Assembly: GCA_027579435.1 (NCBI GenBank)
Contig: JANBPK010000707.1
Span: forward strand, 176,033-240,032
Direction of reading: 5' to 3'
DNA length: 64,000 nt
Source: Candolleomyces eurysporus
Taxonomy: Eukaryota; Basidiomycota; Agaricomycetes; Agaricales; Psathyrellaceae
The position numbers and the translations under genes are program-made. Position 1 is the stretch's first letter. Each line of letters opens with the position of its first letter. Positions 1 through 8,822 of the stretch are shown in pieces. The notes below the pieces were generated by a model. That model saw nothing but the letters and a program-made list of their open reading frames with translations, was not told the origin of the DNA and ran no database searches.

Positions 1-861
1 TAGAGCCACAACATCAGTTTCCGCAGACGATACGGGGTTCTACCATCGAGACGTACCGTTCATCTTCATCAACGTTTCCAGCGTGTACATGGGAGGATCG
101 TCTTCAGGGCCGTGGTTGTCTTCGCCGCCCAAAGCATAGGCGTTGAAGTGAGTACGTGCTTGCAAGTTGGAAGGAATCTCAGGGCCGAACGACTTGACGC
201 TGAAGTCATATCCCCAAATTTGACAGTGTTTTGTGTTCTTCAGAATTTCAGCCTCGAAAGACGATTCGTAGTTGATACCTATGAACGGGCTCAGCGCCAA
301 ACAAAGCAAGGTTGAGAGGTGGAACACGAACCGAAAGAATAGACAACGCAGTCGGGTTTGTCCTTGAGTCGCGACAGACCGCAAACCCATTTTCCACCAT
401 CACCGAGAGCACCCAAGCGTTCGATTTCGTGAGGGCAATTGAACGCCGCAGGGAAGAAGTCCCCTGTATAAAATGTGAGCCCATTGTCGCCACGTCAACT
501 CATCCAAGCTCAGACCAACGTACAGACAGTGTAAGGCGGCCAAGGCTCCACGTCAGGAGGGAAGCTGCAAGACGCTTTAAGAGAAGCTATCAAAAGAATA
601 ATGAAACTTTGCCACGTACAGCGCGATATCGTTGGGGGTTGGCCCAAACTTCTGGATGAGCCCCGCTCTGTACTCCAAGTTCTTGTCGTATATCTCGTTC
701 GACTGCCTCACGCGACTTTCGAGATCAGCACTCTTTGTCGGTAGACGACCAAGAGGTACTGCGCCTGGTCCATCGTAAGGCATCAGCAGATAGACCGTGG
801 TCAAGATCGCGACCACGACCAGGACCGAATAGAGGGGGTGTCTCTGCCAAAAGCTAGGCAT
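1..861 (-). CDS. Membrane-anchored METTL24/FkbM-like methyltransferase, C-terminus beyond the window edge
   Basis: The start codon is at 859-861. Exon 1 encodes a short tail, one hydrophobic anchor (YSVLVVVAILTTVYLLMPY) and a stalk, giving a type II membrane protein, probably of the secretory pathway. Exon 1 ends near 617. The next coding block (about 470-348) reads DFFPAAFNCP, EIERLGALGDGGKWVCGLS and CVVYSFG. An intron (about 347-296) separates it from NYESSFEAEIL, WGYDFSV and a block ending PPMYTLETLMKMNG. A GTACGT donor follows near 58, so the rest lies outside the window. This order (FPAAF, GDGGKWVC, YSFG, SFE, GYDFSV) is how I recall the METTL24-like / FkbM-type SAM-dependent methyltransferase family found in many basidiomycetes. 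The substrate is unknown. Frame is kept only with the introns named, so this is a spliced gene and not debris. Partial: the expected segment with the DIEG-like motif is missing only because of the window edge. Confidence 0.75.
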
Positions 862-1127
862 CGTCGTTGTCGTTGTTGTGGAGAATGTAGGGCACGTCGT
901 CGAAAGGTGTGGTGGACGGTTTGCTGGCTAGGTGCCCCACAGTTGAATGTGGTCGGATAGCAGTGGGTGACAGCGAGGCGAATGCAAGGCCGGCTGTTTT
1001 TCTTTCCCATCACATTCCACTTGCCTCTTTCGTCGCCGGTCGAGCTGACTGTCACTCTCCTGACTGAGACCGGTCTGACTACGGAACTACGCTCTCCTGA
1101 AACTCATCTCCCAAGCGACAACGGTAT

Positions 1128-1276
1128 TTCAGGGCATTTTATCCATTGCTGGGCTGCCCTGATCGTCCAGAAGCCAGGAACAATGTCCATTGGTGCCGCA
1201 CTTATTGGTCGTCGTCCGAACTTCTCGCGAACCATCTGGTTTTGTTTTTAATTCTCGCGGTGCCGGGACCAGCAGG
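1128..1276. repeat. Left copy of a diverged duplicated flank
   Basis: This block shares ordered words with 2862-2996: TTGCTGGGC, TTGGTCGTCGTCC, TTCTCGCGAA (TTTTCGCGAA at right) and AATTCTCGCGGTGC, then CAGGAATT. A shorter partial copy lies at 2690-2745. The offset between the copies (about 1.72-1.77 kb) equals the offset between the decayed DUF6533 copy at 1840 and the intact gene at 3613, so both belong to one ancient tandem duplication. Confidence 0.55.
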
Positions 1277-1440
1277 AATTGATTTATTGGGCACGGTATG
1301 CACTAAAGATTTTGCCCTGTGATAGAACGCGGCGCATCATTCCTCATTCTGACAGCATGCCCATTCCCTTGGTTTTCCTTACCCAGCACTAATTCAACCC
1401 TGGTTCGTCGAAAGTGGTGCACTACAACCTTCAGGGTCTT

Positions 1441-1500
1441 GGTCAGTCACACAATGTCACGCTTTTTGGCGGGAAAGCGTGACGGGTGTGACGGTTGACC
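1441..1500. repeat. 60-bp imperfect inverted repeat
   Basis: The core 1456-1465 GTCACGCTTT pairs perfectly with 1474-1483 AAAGCGTGAC around the 8-nt loop TTGGCGGG. Outside the core, GTCACAC at left is matched by GTGTGAC at right, and the outermost GGTCA by TGACC, with 2-3 nt offsets. The whole block is therefore a nested palindrome. Identity is unknown: it could be a foldback element core, a binding site or a terminator-like hairpin. Confidence 0.6.
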
Positions 1501-1839
1501 GAAATTCTTTTCGTTCAAAATTTGGCGGAAAAAAAGGAATTTAAGGTGCCATAGGTCAATGAATGCAAAGGTAATAGCATGCCCTTGAATTTGACGAAGG
1601 GAGCATGAAATGAGAAAGTGACCGAATGAGGGGCCTGACCGAATCAGTAGTTGACGATAGGATGGTCCACCTTCAAGCGGGACCGATGCTGAACGAGTCT
1701 AGCGAGCAACTAAGCGTAAGGGGTTCGCCCGCTTCCATGCCCTTGACCGTTGCCCCGCTCCCCTGTCAGTATTTATTCTCCCCCTCCTCTTCCACGAGTT
1801 TTACTTGCATGGTGTCCCACTGTCCCCTGTGTGGTGTCC

Positions 1840-2100
1840 GCCGACTACTACGGTCCTGACACCTTGCGGCATCTGGCGATTAAATTGTTTTGCTGCTCGC
1901 AGAACGGCCCTTTCCTGGTGTATCTCAGGACTCGAGATGCCGCATGGTGTTTAACGGTTTCAATGACCACGGCTGTACTCTATGACCATGAGCAAGCTGA
2001 TTGACTTCATTGGGACGCCGCTGCAAGAAATAACGGTAGTGCTCTATCAACATCGACGATCGGCTCGGAAATAACTTGGAGAGCTCGACTCTCTCATGGT
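1840..2100 (+). pseudogene. Decayed 5' fragment of a DUF6533 gene
   Basis: A start-like ATG is absent (GTGTCCGCC at 1837-1845 where its neighbour has ATGTTCGCC), but the following residues SADYYGPD parallel FADSNDPD of the gene at 3613. The next exon is recognisable as VSMTTAVLYDHE (about 1957-1995), equivalent to VAMTVVVLYDH and VSMTAAIVYDH in the intact paralogs. A degraded match to the third exon (TATCAACATCGACGATCGGC) sits near 2046. Nothing of the later exons is found, so the copy is truncated and non-functional. Confidence 0.6.
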
Positions 2101-3612
2101 CTACCGACTAGAGCGCAACTTGGATTGTTGCAGGTGAAATTAATCTGCGTGCCATCCCTCTGTGCTGGCACACGACTCTCAAACCAGAGTCCCTCGTCCT
2201 TTCCCTACGCGTCTAGGGGGAAAAANTGCCTTACATCATGTAACGGTGCTCGGTGAGGGGAGGAGTGACCCATCAAAGGTATTTTGAGGGATCAAAGAGC
2301 TCATACTCGGTCCCGGATGCCGCCTGTCTGTAAGCGCCCCTCCGTTCTGAGACCGTGAATTCGGCAGCCTCGAAACACATCTCCCACATCGACTTGGGAT
2401 AGGATATCAGTCTGCACATATAATACCACAAGTTGAGTTTTCGTCGTTTCGGCTGCAGATCGAAGTGGAGAAGGAGTTTGCGATCTCAAAGAAAAGGTTG
2501 AGACAATTAGCTATGAACACCGCTTGTATGGTATCAGTATTCGTCATGCAACCCGCGGCGGCCGGCGATAGGCGCTAACACAGTAAGCAATGGTTTGGGC
2601 CTTCCCATATTAGATCTGTCGTAGCACCAGGCGGGATTGACATCATTTCAGTGATGAATGAGAGTTCGGAGCATCGAAACCTTTGGTGAAATTGCTCGTC
2701 CAAACTTCTCGCGAAGCTTACCTCAATTTGTTCTTAATTCGTCAAGTGGTGTTGAATTGTGGCAAGCATTGCGAATACCTAGAATTCGGAGAGCGTTTTC
2801 ATTTTCTGTCTCTGTCAAGCCGCGATCGGAGCAAGTTTGAAGTTCCCCGTTTCTTATTTCACAGGCAACCAGGATAGACTTATGGTGTTGCTGGGCAGTA
2901 TTGATCGATATCATGTATCCCCTTGGTCGTCGTCCTTTTCGCGAAGCATCTCGATTTAAATTCTCGCGGTGCTGTCAGAGGCTGCCAGACAGGAATTCGA
3001 GTTCGAATCTTCCGCCATAGAGCGCGACACCAAACACAATGGATTGTTCTGAGGAACGCATAAACCGTTCGTTACCTTGGTTCTCGTGAGCTATGGTCAT
3101 CCGTACCCATAACCAGGGGCCTCCAGTGCGCCGCCAAAGCAACTATCTCTCTGCAACCAAGGCATCTCACCAATTTCAGCTTTATACGGGTCTCAAGAAG
3201 CCACCAATCTATTTGACACCAGGAGATCTGGCAACTGGCGAAAGGACCCACACTCGAAATAATCAAAATACATCTACTCGCGCACTACCTATTTGCTACC
3301 TATCTACAGCAGGTGCATACTAGAGGGGTACATTGGATCAATACCGTTCAGAGCGCTAGCGGCGGTCCAGATGGGTCCTGGGAACCATGATATATCCATG
3401 TATGTAATCTAGTGATGGCCGACCAACCCCACACACACGTTCGAGCGGGAGCAATCCTAACGCAAGTTTGCCCTTTTCAAATAAAGCCTGACAGGCTTCA
3501 CAGGCCCCTATGCCAACACCCACACGACGCCTGAGCCGTGCCCCTGCCAGTGAGGAGGTTTCTTTCTCTTCCTCCTCGTTCGCTCCTTTTCTTGCATGCT
3601 CTCCCCCTTGTA
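2101..3612. other. Gap between decayed and intact DUF6533 copies
   Basis: No gene recognised. It contains the second copy of the duplicated flank (about 2862-2996), a shorter third copy (2690-2745), and an N at 2226 after an A run. A pyrimidine-rich leader just before 3613 is probably the 5' leader of the next gene. Confidence 0.5.
2862..2996. repeat. Right copy of the diverged duplicated flank
   Basis: Matches 1128-1276 in ordered blocks (TTGCTGGGC, TTGGTCGTCGTCC, CGCGAA, AATTCTCGCGGTGCTG, CAGGAATTC). It lies about 620 bp upstream of the intact gene at 3613, the same relative position that the left copy holds to the decayed gene at 1840. Confidence 0.55.
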
Positions 3613-5499
3613 ATGTTCGCCGATTCCAATGATCCTGACGCTCAGCGTCTGGCTTTTGAAGCAATGGCACGCGCTACTCAAACATCGAGTCTCTTCTGGG
3701 GTAAGGCGAAGCAAATGTGGTCGCGCTGTGCAGCCTGTACTTTTGAACCGAACGCTAACTTGTAGTCTCTATCTCTCGCTGCAGTGGCGATGACAGTAGT
3801 TGTCCTCTACGACCACGGTGAGCGTGCTCGCAGGCATACAGATTTGGGGGTTAACGGTGGTTTAATCCGTCAGTATCGACTTTCGACTTGGAGGTACGGT
3901 CTCTTGTCTTCTGAGTATTTTGCCAAGAGTATAATCGGGTTTGTTATAGGTGGAATTGGTCTGGGTGCGCATGGCATTCGACTTGCAAAATCAGGATTTC
4001 CGCTCATGGTTTCTGACTTTTAGAGAAGAAAATGGTCGCTCGTTAAAGTGCTCTACCTTATTGTGAGCTCCTCGTCCCTTTCAAGATCGAATTCATGGCT
4101 TACCCATCTCCATCCCCATCGCCTCAAGAATCGTTATCTCCCGGCCGCCGCATTTCTGTAAGCCTCGACAGTTTCCTGTAACCATGAACATGGGCTGACA
4201 GCCAAAAAAAAANCATTGTCAGCTATGGCTCTGCCCGTAATTACCTTTCGCTTATATGCCGCCATCCTCTCCAATCAACCAGCATTTATACAGTTATAGC
4301 CTGGGTTTCGAATGAACGATTTAGTGAAGTAAGATCGGTCTCGGTCTCCTCATTCATTCCTAACTGACTCGACTTTCGTCCGCAGCTGTACGTCACCCCT
4401 TTCTCTCGCATCTACTACTTCTTTGGACATACTGGTCCCAGTAAAGCTAAGACTAAGGGCGCACCTCCAGATGTACGTCCCCACGGTTTTTTCGCTCCAA
4501 AAGCTTGCAGCAGAACTCACAAAAGAGACCCCAGGTCCTTCGTTTGCCCGTGTTCAAACGTGGCTATCTATCATTGCTCTCATCGCTATGCAAGGTGCGT
4601 GCNGNATACCCCCTTTTTTGAGCGAATGTGAACTGATTCTTCTTCAACAGCGATTATGGTACACCGGATTGTCTGCATGTACAGTTACAACCGCAGGGTC
4701 ATTGTAGGCCTCCTCATTGGATATGGAGCCATTTTTATAAGTGGCGTTGTCATCGGCGGGCTGACTATGCGAGTCAACAGCAGTGAGTGTCAATGCGGAT
4801 TCTTCCTCTTGATTTTTTTTTNGGCTGGAGCCGCTAGCTAAGAAACTTTATTATAGTACCTTTTATTGTCTCACCCTCTATCCGCGTCTGCTTCCCCGAA
4901 GGGATCCCATCGTTCAACGTGGCGAATTGGTTTCTTATGATGGCGTTCGATCTGACTATATTCGCTTTGGCTGTCTCCGAGGCTATCCGGTATATTAAGG
5001 AATCGAGGAACCTGCATAATACTGGCATTTTTGCGGGAACTAGGTTTGCTAGGCAGGGGACGATGATTCGGATTTTGCTGAGGGATAGTATTGTGTTTCC
5101 TCTGATGTGAGTTTGCCATTTCTACTCAGCGTCGGCATTCTAGTAATCGCTTTGCGCTCAATATAGCGGGCTATTGATCTGTGTATTCAACATACTAGCC
5201 AATTATGTCTTGGTGAGCAACCCTCTCTTCCTGGCACTTCCGGCAGAAATCAAACATTGCACTTGTAGGTCATGGCCGTCGGCTACATGCTCGTCATAAC
5301 AACCGTCGCCTCACCTATCCTCGGATGCCGCCTCATCCTCCACCTACGCGACGCCTACTACCAACCTTTCAAAAGCGAATTCGACAGAGCGGACCGCGTC
5401 GACGTTCCGATAGACGAGATGCCTTCATTTGCTTTACAGTCGACGAGTCACTCATCGAATAGAAGATCCAGTCGGACGAGTACGGAAGCCGTGCCATGA
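3613..5499 (+). CDS. DUF6533-family seven-helix membrane protein, copy 1
   Basis: Multi-exon gene; its product is about 340 residues with roughly seven hydrophobic segments. ATG at 3613 is chosen because FADSNDPD..TSSLFW precedes a good donor and the same layout recurs in both downstream paralogs. Spliced exons give the N-terminal DUF6533 signature (YDH, then STFDLE, VELVW, a KKWS-like block, NRY). Later segments are VQTWLSIIALIAMQ, HRIVCMYSYNRR, VIVGLLIGYGAIFISG, ANWFLMMAFDLTIFALAVSE, RILLRDSIVFPL and ILGCRLILHLRDAYY, ending in a polar Ser-rich tail. Function of the family is unknown; it is expanded in Agaricomycetes. The frame between SNERFSE and PSFARVQTW holds only if two 2-nt exons (4386-4387 CT and 4471-4472 AT) are included, giving L-C-P-S. 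Ns at 4213, 4603, 4605 and 4822 all fall in introns. Confidence 0.8.
4386..4472 (+). other. Pair of 2-nt micro-exons in DUF6533 copy 1
   Basis: CGCAG|CT|GTACGT places a 2-nt exon at 4386-4387, and CTCCAG|AT|GTACGT a second at 4471-4472; the next exon starts at 4535. CT+AT+GTCCTTCG reads Leu-Cys-Pro-Ser in the frame that continues into the downstream membrane segments. The interval 4386-4472 read as one exon is 87 nt, which puts the next exon in a frame that meets a stop. The family normally has a Cys at this point followed by an aromatic residue and Gln. Confidence 0.6.
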
Positions 5500-5584
5500 A
5501 ATTGATTTATATTACTATTTACTTACCTACATTCCTCTAATGTGAGTGGCTTGTCTTGCTGTGGTGGCCGTACTCTAATAAATG

Positions 5585-5900
5585 CTGGGTATGGTCCTGA
5601 TAGTGGTCTCTTATTCCGCATATTCAACGTGCCGGGGAATCACGTCTTGGTTAGTATCTATAACCCTTTTACTGCATGACCTAGATATTCAGAACTCAAT
5701 ACACATCGTAATCTAGTTCGATTGTGCCGTGTATCTGGTCGTCATCACGGCCCCCGCCTGTCCAGTTCCCGGACGCCGACCTTACCCGCGCAATGTGTAA
5801 TACCAACCCCTTGCCGAAGATTCGACTATGCCCGTTCGGAGGATCCGGTGGAAACGCTCGCGTTGACATTGCCGACATTGAATAGAAAGACCAACTCGAA
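5585..5900 (+). pseudogene. Decayed 3' exons of a DUF6533 gene
   Basis: Directly after copy 1 come weak matches to its last two exons: LFRIFN near 5605, matching LICVFN, then a donor GTTAGT, then VYLVVITAPACP and GRRPYPRN (about 5725-5800), matching YMLVITTVASP and GCRLILHLRD. The conserved HLRDAYY block is lost to frame decay and a stop. Upstream exons are absent. This is a leftover 3' end from an unequal duplication. Confidence 0.55.
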
Positions 5901-6412
5901 GTCAGGGGATCATGATTTATATGATGATTAGGTCCGGTTGGTTGTTGAACCTGAGGGTTGAGGAATGGATTGTATTCCCTGATCCATCAGCCGCTTACCT
6001 ACACGTACGCGATACTTACTCCAATCACAATTTATCTGATCGCAATCCTGCGTGGAACCAGGCGCCCGAATGAATGAATGAATGCGTTGGAATTAACTCA
6101 GGCTAAATCTATTTCTGCGGACCGCCGAAAGCACCAATAGCTTGAAGTCAACGGTGAAAGACCCCCTCCTGAACCCAGATGGGGTGAAAAAAGCACACAC
6201 CAGCCAGTGCTGGAGTCACGATTGCGAGGAATGAGCCTGTCAAATTATATTTATACGCTCGGCAGGGTTGGGTGAAAGCCGTAAGCCTAGGCCAGTCCCT
6301 TCATCTAACCTATTGCCCCCGCGAGTCAGAATGCGCTAGTACCACCCTGAAAAGCTCGCCAACGATGGAACGTCGACCTTCCAGCAAAGACTTTGCTTTC
6401 CCCTCTTTTCAC

Positions 6413-6426
6413 AAGCGCTAGCGCTT
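6413..6426. promoter_or_regulatory. Conserved 14-bp palindrome upstream of DUF6533 copy 2
   Basis: AAGCGCTAGCGCTT is a perfect palindrome ending 18 nt before the start codon at 6445. Copy 3 has GAGCGCTAGCGCTC at the equivalent place. The outer pair differs (A-T against G-C), but the palindrome is kept, which is what a dimeric binding site or a leader hairpin would do. Function is inferred. Confidence 0.45.
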
Positions 6427-6444
6427 GCATGCTTCCTCCCGGCC

Positions 6445-8258
6445 ATGAACCCCGACATCTTAGGCTTTGATCCTCTATGGACCACTTATAAATCATCTCT
6501 CTTTTGGTGTAAGTTCAAACTTATGGGCCTCCTTTGAACAGAGCACTGATTCGCACGCCGTATGATTTGCCCTAGTCTCGATGACAGCAGCTATCGTATA
6601 CGATCATCGTGAGCATTTGGCTTGATTCATCGGTTTATAGATTTGGGTGATAATAATAACTGTGGCTCAACCTATCAGTATCGACCTTGGACTTGGAGGT
6701 AAGAGAATGGGCCCTCTTATAAGTTTCCAGCTAAAGTTTCCCTGGGATTGTTAAAGGTGGAATTGGTCTGGGTATGCAATCTTCATGCTACACGGAATTA
6801 CCAGGATTTTCGCTCATGTCTGACGTATAGAAGAAGAAATGGTCGCTCGTTAAATTTCTCTATCTCGCCGTGAGCTCCTTGTTCCTTTCAAGCGTCACCA
6901 GACGGCTTACACCTCCTTCAAGAATCGCTATGTTCCGGATGCCGGATTTCTGTGAGGCACGATAATCCTTGAACCGTGAATCTAGCCTGACAATCGAAAC
7001 GATCGATCGATAGCTATGGCGCAGCTCGTATGTAATCTTTGCCCCATTCGCCGCTGTTTCCTTCATTCAACATTCCAACAGTTACAGCCTGGGTCTCTAA
7101 TGAGCGATTCACAAAGGTAAGACGGTCGCTGCCGTTCACCTATTGAGTCCTAATGAAACCCTGTTTTCAGTTGTAAGTATTTTTCCGAATGCCTTCGCCG
7201 CTTCGGACATCACGCTCGTTAGAAACACTCATATTACGCCTATAGATGTACGTCGTTTGGTGTTCGCACAACGTGTGTACACTCATATTTGCGGTCTCAG
7301 GTCATTCGTATCTTCGAACTCAAACATGGTTTTCCGTCATCCCGATGGTCGCCATGCAAGGTCAGTGAACATCCCCTAGTCCCTCAGCTGAGGCTTGAAA
7401 CCCTCCCTCAACAGCGATCCTGGTACACCGGATTATCTGCATGTACAGCAAGAGCCGTGTCGTTTTGTTCGGTTTGCTCTTTGGCTATGGAGTCATCTTC
7501 ATAACCGGCACGGTCCTTGCTGGAATGAATATGCAAGCAATTGGCAGTGAGTGTTTTCCCACTCAGGTTCGGCATCCTCAACTAGAGGCCACTAACTTTG
7601 ACCAGTACCTATGGTTCTTTCCCCCACCCTCCGCATCTGTATCCCAGGAAACATTCCGACTGCGGGCATGGCCAATTGGTTCTTGATGTTGGCCTTCGAT
7701 CTGGCAATGTTTGCCTTGGCCTTTGCAGAGGGGATACGGTATCTTCGGGGAATGAGGGACGTTACTGGCGTTCTCCAGTCCCCGGAAATGCTTACGGGCC
7801 CTTCTCTTACGAAGCGAGGACCAATGGTTCGCGTCTTACTTCGAGACAGCATCGTCTTTCCTTTCATGTGAGTATCCGGTCTTGCTGTACGTGTTGAAAT
7901 TCTAGTAAACTCTGGGCTGGTCTTAGTGGCGTCTTGATCTGCATCTTCAACATCGCAGGAAGCTATGCCTTGGTGAGTAATGTCTAGATCTATCGACTAA
8001 CATAAGATGGCGAACTCAATGCCCATCGTAATCTAGTTTGAAGCTATGCCGTATATGCTTATTATCACATCTGCCTCATGTCCTTTTCTCGGATGCCGAC
8101 TTATCCTTCACCTGCGCGATGCGTACTACCGACCCTTCAAAGACGAATTCAACCAATCCGAACACTCTGAGCTTCGGATAGAAATGCCTGCATTCGCAAT
8201 GCAGTCTATGACATTTGAAGGAGGGGCAAGCCGGACGAGCTCGCGGACTTCATCGTGA
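6445..8258 (+). CDS. DUF6533-family seven-helix membrane protein, copy 2
   Basis: Start ATG at 6445 (NPDILGFDPLW, then a donor after SSLFW). Exons then give VSMTAAIVYDH; a 20-nt exon (TCGACCTTGGACTTGGAG core) and a 15-nt exon GTGGAATTGGTCTGG, together STLDLEVELVW; KKKWSLVKFLYLA; NRYVPDAGFL; AWVSNERFTK; two 2-nt exons (7171-7172 TT, 7246-7247 AT); HSYLRTQTWFSVIPMVAMQ; HRIICMYSKSRVV; VLFGLLFGYGVIFITG; ANWFLMLAFDLAMFALAF; RVLLRDSIVFPF; FLGCRLILHLRDAYYRPF; and a polar tail. All pieces are open and in phase under this splicing. The NRY and W-S-LVK-LYL blocks are the DUF6533 signature. Role unknown; predicted plasma or organelle membrane protein. Confidence 0.78.
7171..7247 (+). other. Pair of 2-nt micro-exons in DUF6533 copy 2
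   Basis: TTTTCAG|TT|GTAAGT (7171-7172) and CTATAG|AT|GTACGT (7246-7247), followed by an exon starting at 7301. TT+AT+GTCATTCG reads Leu-Cys-His-Ser in frame with the downstream TQTWFS segment. The interval as one exon would be 77 nt and would break the frame. Confidence 0.6.
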
Positions 8259-8822
8259 CAGTTGCTCAAGCGTTGACAGGCTCAGTCGGGAACATACCTA
8301 ATTGTCGTTAGGCTTCAGATTCGGGGGACGATGAAGGCAAGGGAGATAGTCCAAAAAGATAAAGTAGATCTAGTTAATTAGTCACTCCTTTGATCATACT
8401 TAAGTAGCGTACATGAATGGAGCGATTATTCAATAGGCACTCGAGAAAACGATATTCAGATACCGACAAATTCTTCACATGTGCGACGCATATGCCTACA
8501 TTGGCTCGGCATCTGATTGGTCTTCGCTAGGAGCCTGAGGAATAACACACGTACGAGATAATTGCTCCAGTGTCAATTCATCTTGTGTGGGACCAGGACC
8601 CTGAATGAACGGATTTGAACGAATGAATGGATCATTTCTGCGGGCCGCCGAGAGCAATGCCAGCTAGACGAAGCGGCCTACGCTTTCCATTCAAATTGAC
8701 AGGCTTATTCCTCCCAGTCATGATGCCAACACTTGAAAAGCCCGCCAACGGTTGAGCCAGCAAGGACTTTATTTTCCCTCTTTCCATGAGCGCTAGCGCT
8801 CGCGTGCCTCCTTTCGGCGTCG
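8259..8822. other. Gap between DUF6533 copies 2 and 3
   Basis: No gene recognised. From about 8700 the sequence resembles the flank before copy 2 (GAAAAGCYCGCCAACG, then CAGCAARGACTTT, then the palindrome), so the promoter region was duplicated with the gene. Confidence 0.5.
8788..8801. promoter_or_regulatory. Conserved 14-bp palindrome upstream of DUF6533 copy 3
   Basis: GAGCGCTAGCGCTC, a perfect palindrome ending 21 nt before the start codon at 8823. It is the counterpart of the palindrome at 6413-6426, with a compensated outer base pair. Confidence 0.45.

Larger units (their letters stand above)
862..1839. other. Upstream flank of the methyltransferase gene, no gene seen
   Basis: No reading frame here has a recognisable motif or plausible splice sites. 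It holds the 5' flank of the minus-strand methyltransferase, a strong 60-bp imperfect palindrome (listed separately), and the left copy of a short duplicated block at about 1128-1276. Confidence 0.5.
5500..6444. other. Gap between DUF6533 copies 1 and 2
   Basis: Contains the decayed 3' exon copy listed separately (5585-5900), a short TGAATGAATGAATGAATG repeat near 6071, and the palindrome just upstream of copy 2. No other gene seen. Confidence 0.5.

Noticed and set aside
2985..3015. GAGTTCGAATC resembling a tRNA B box
   Set aside because: No matching A box or acceptor stem of tRNA length around it; the same type of word also occurs by chance near 16926.
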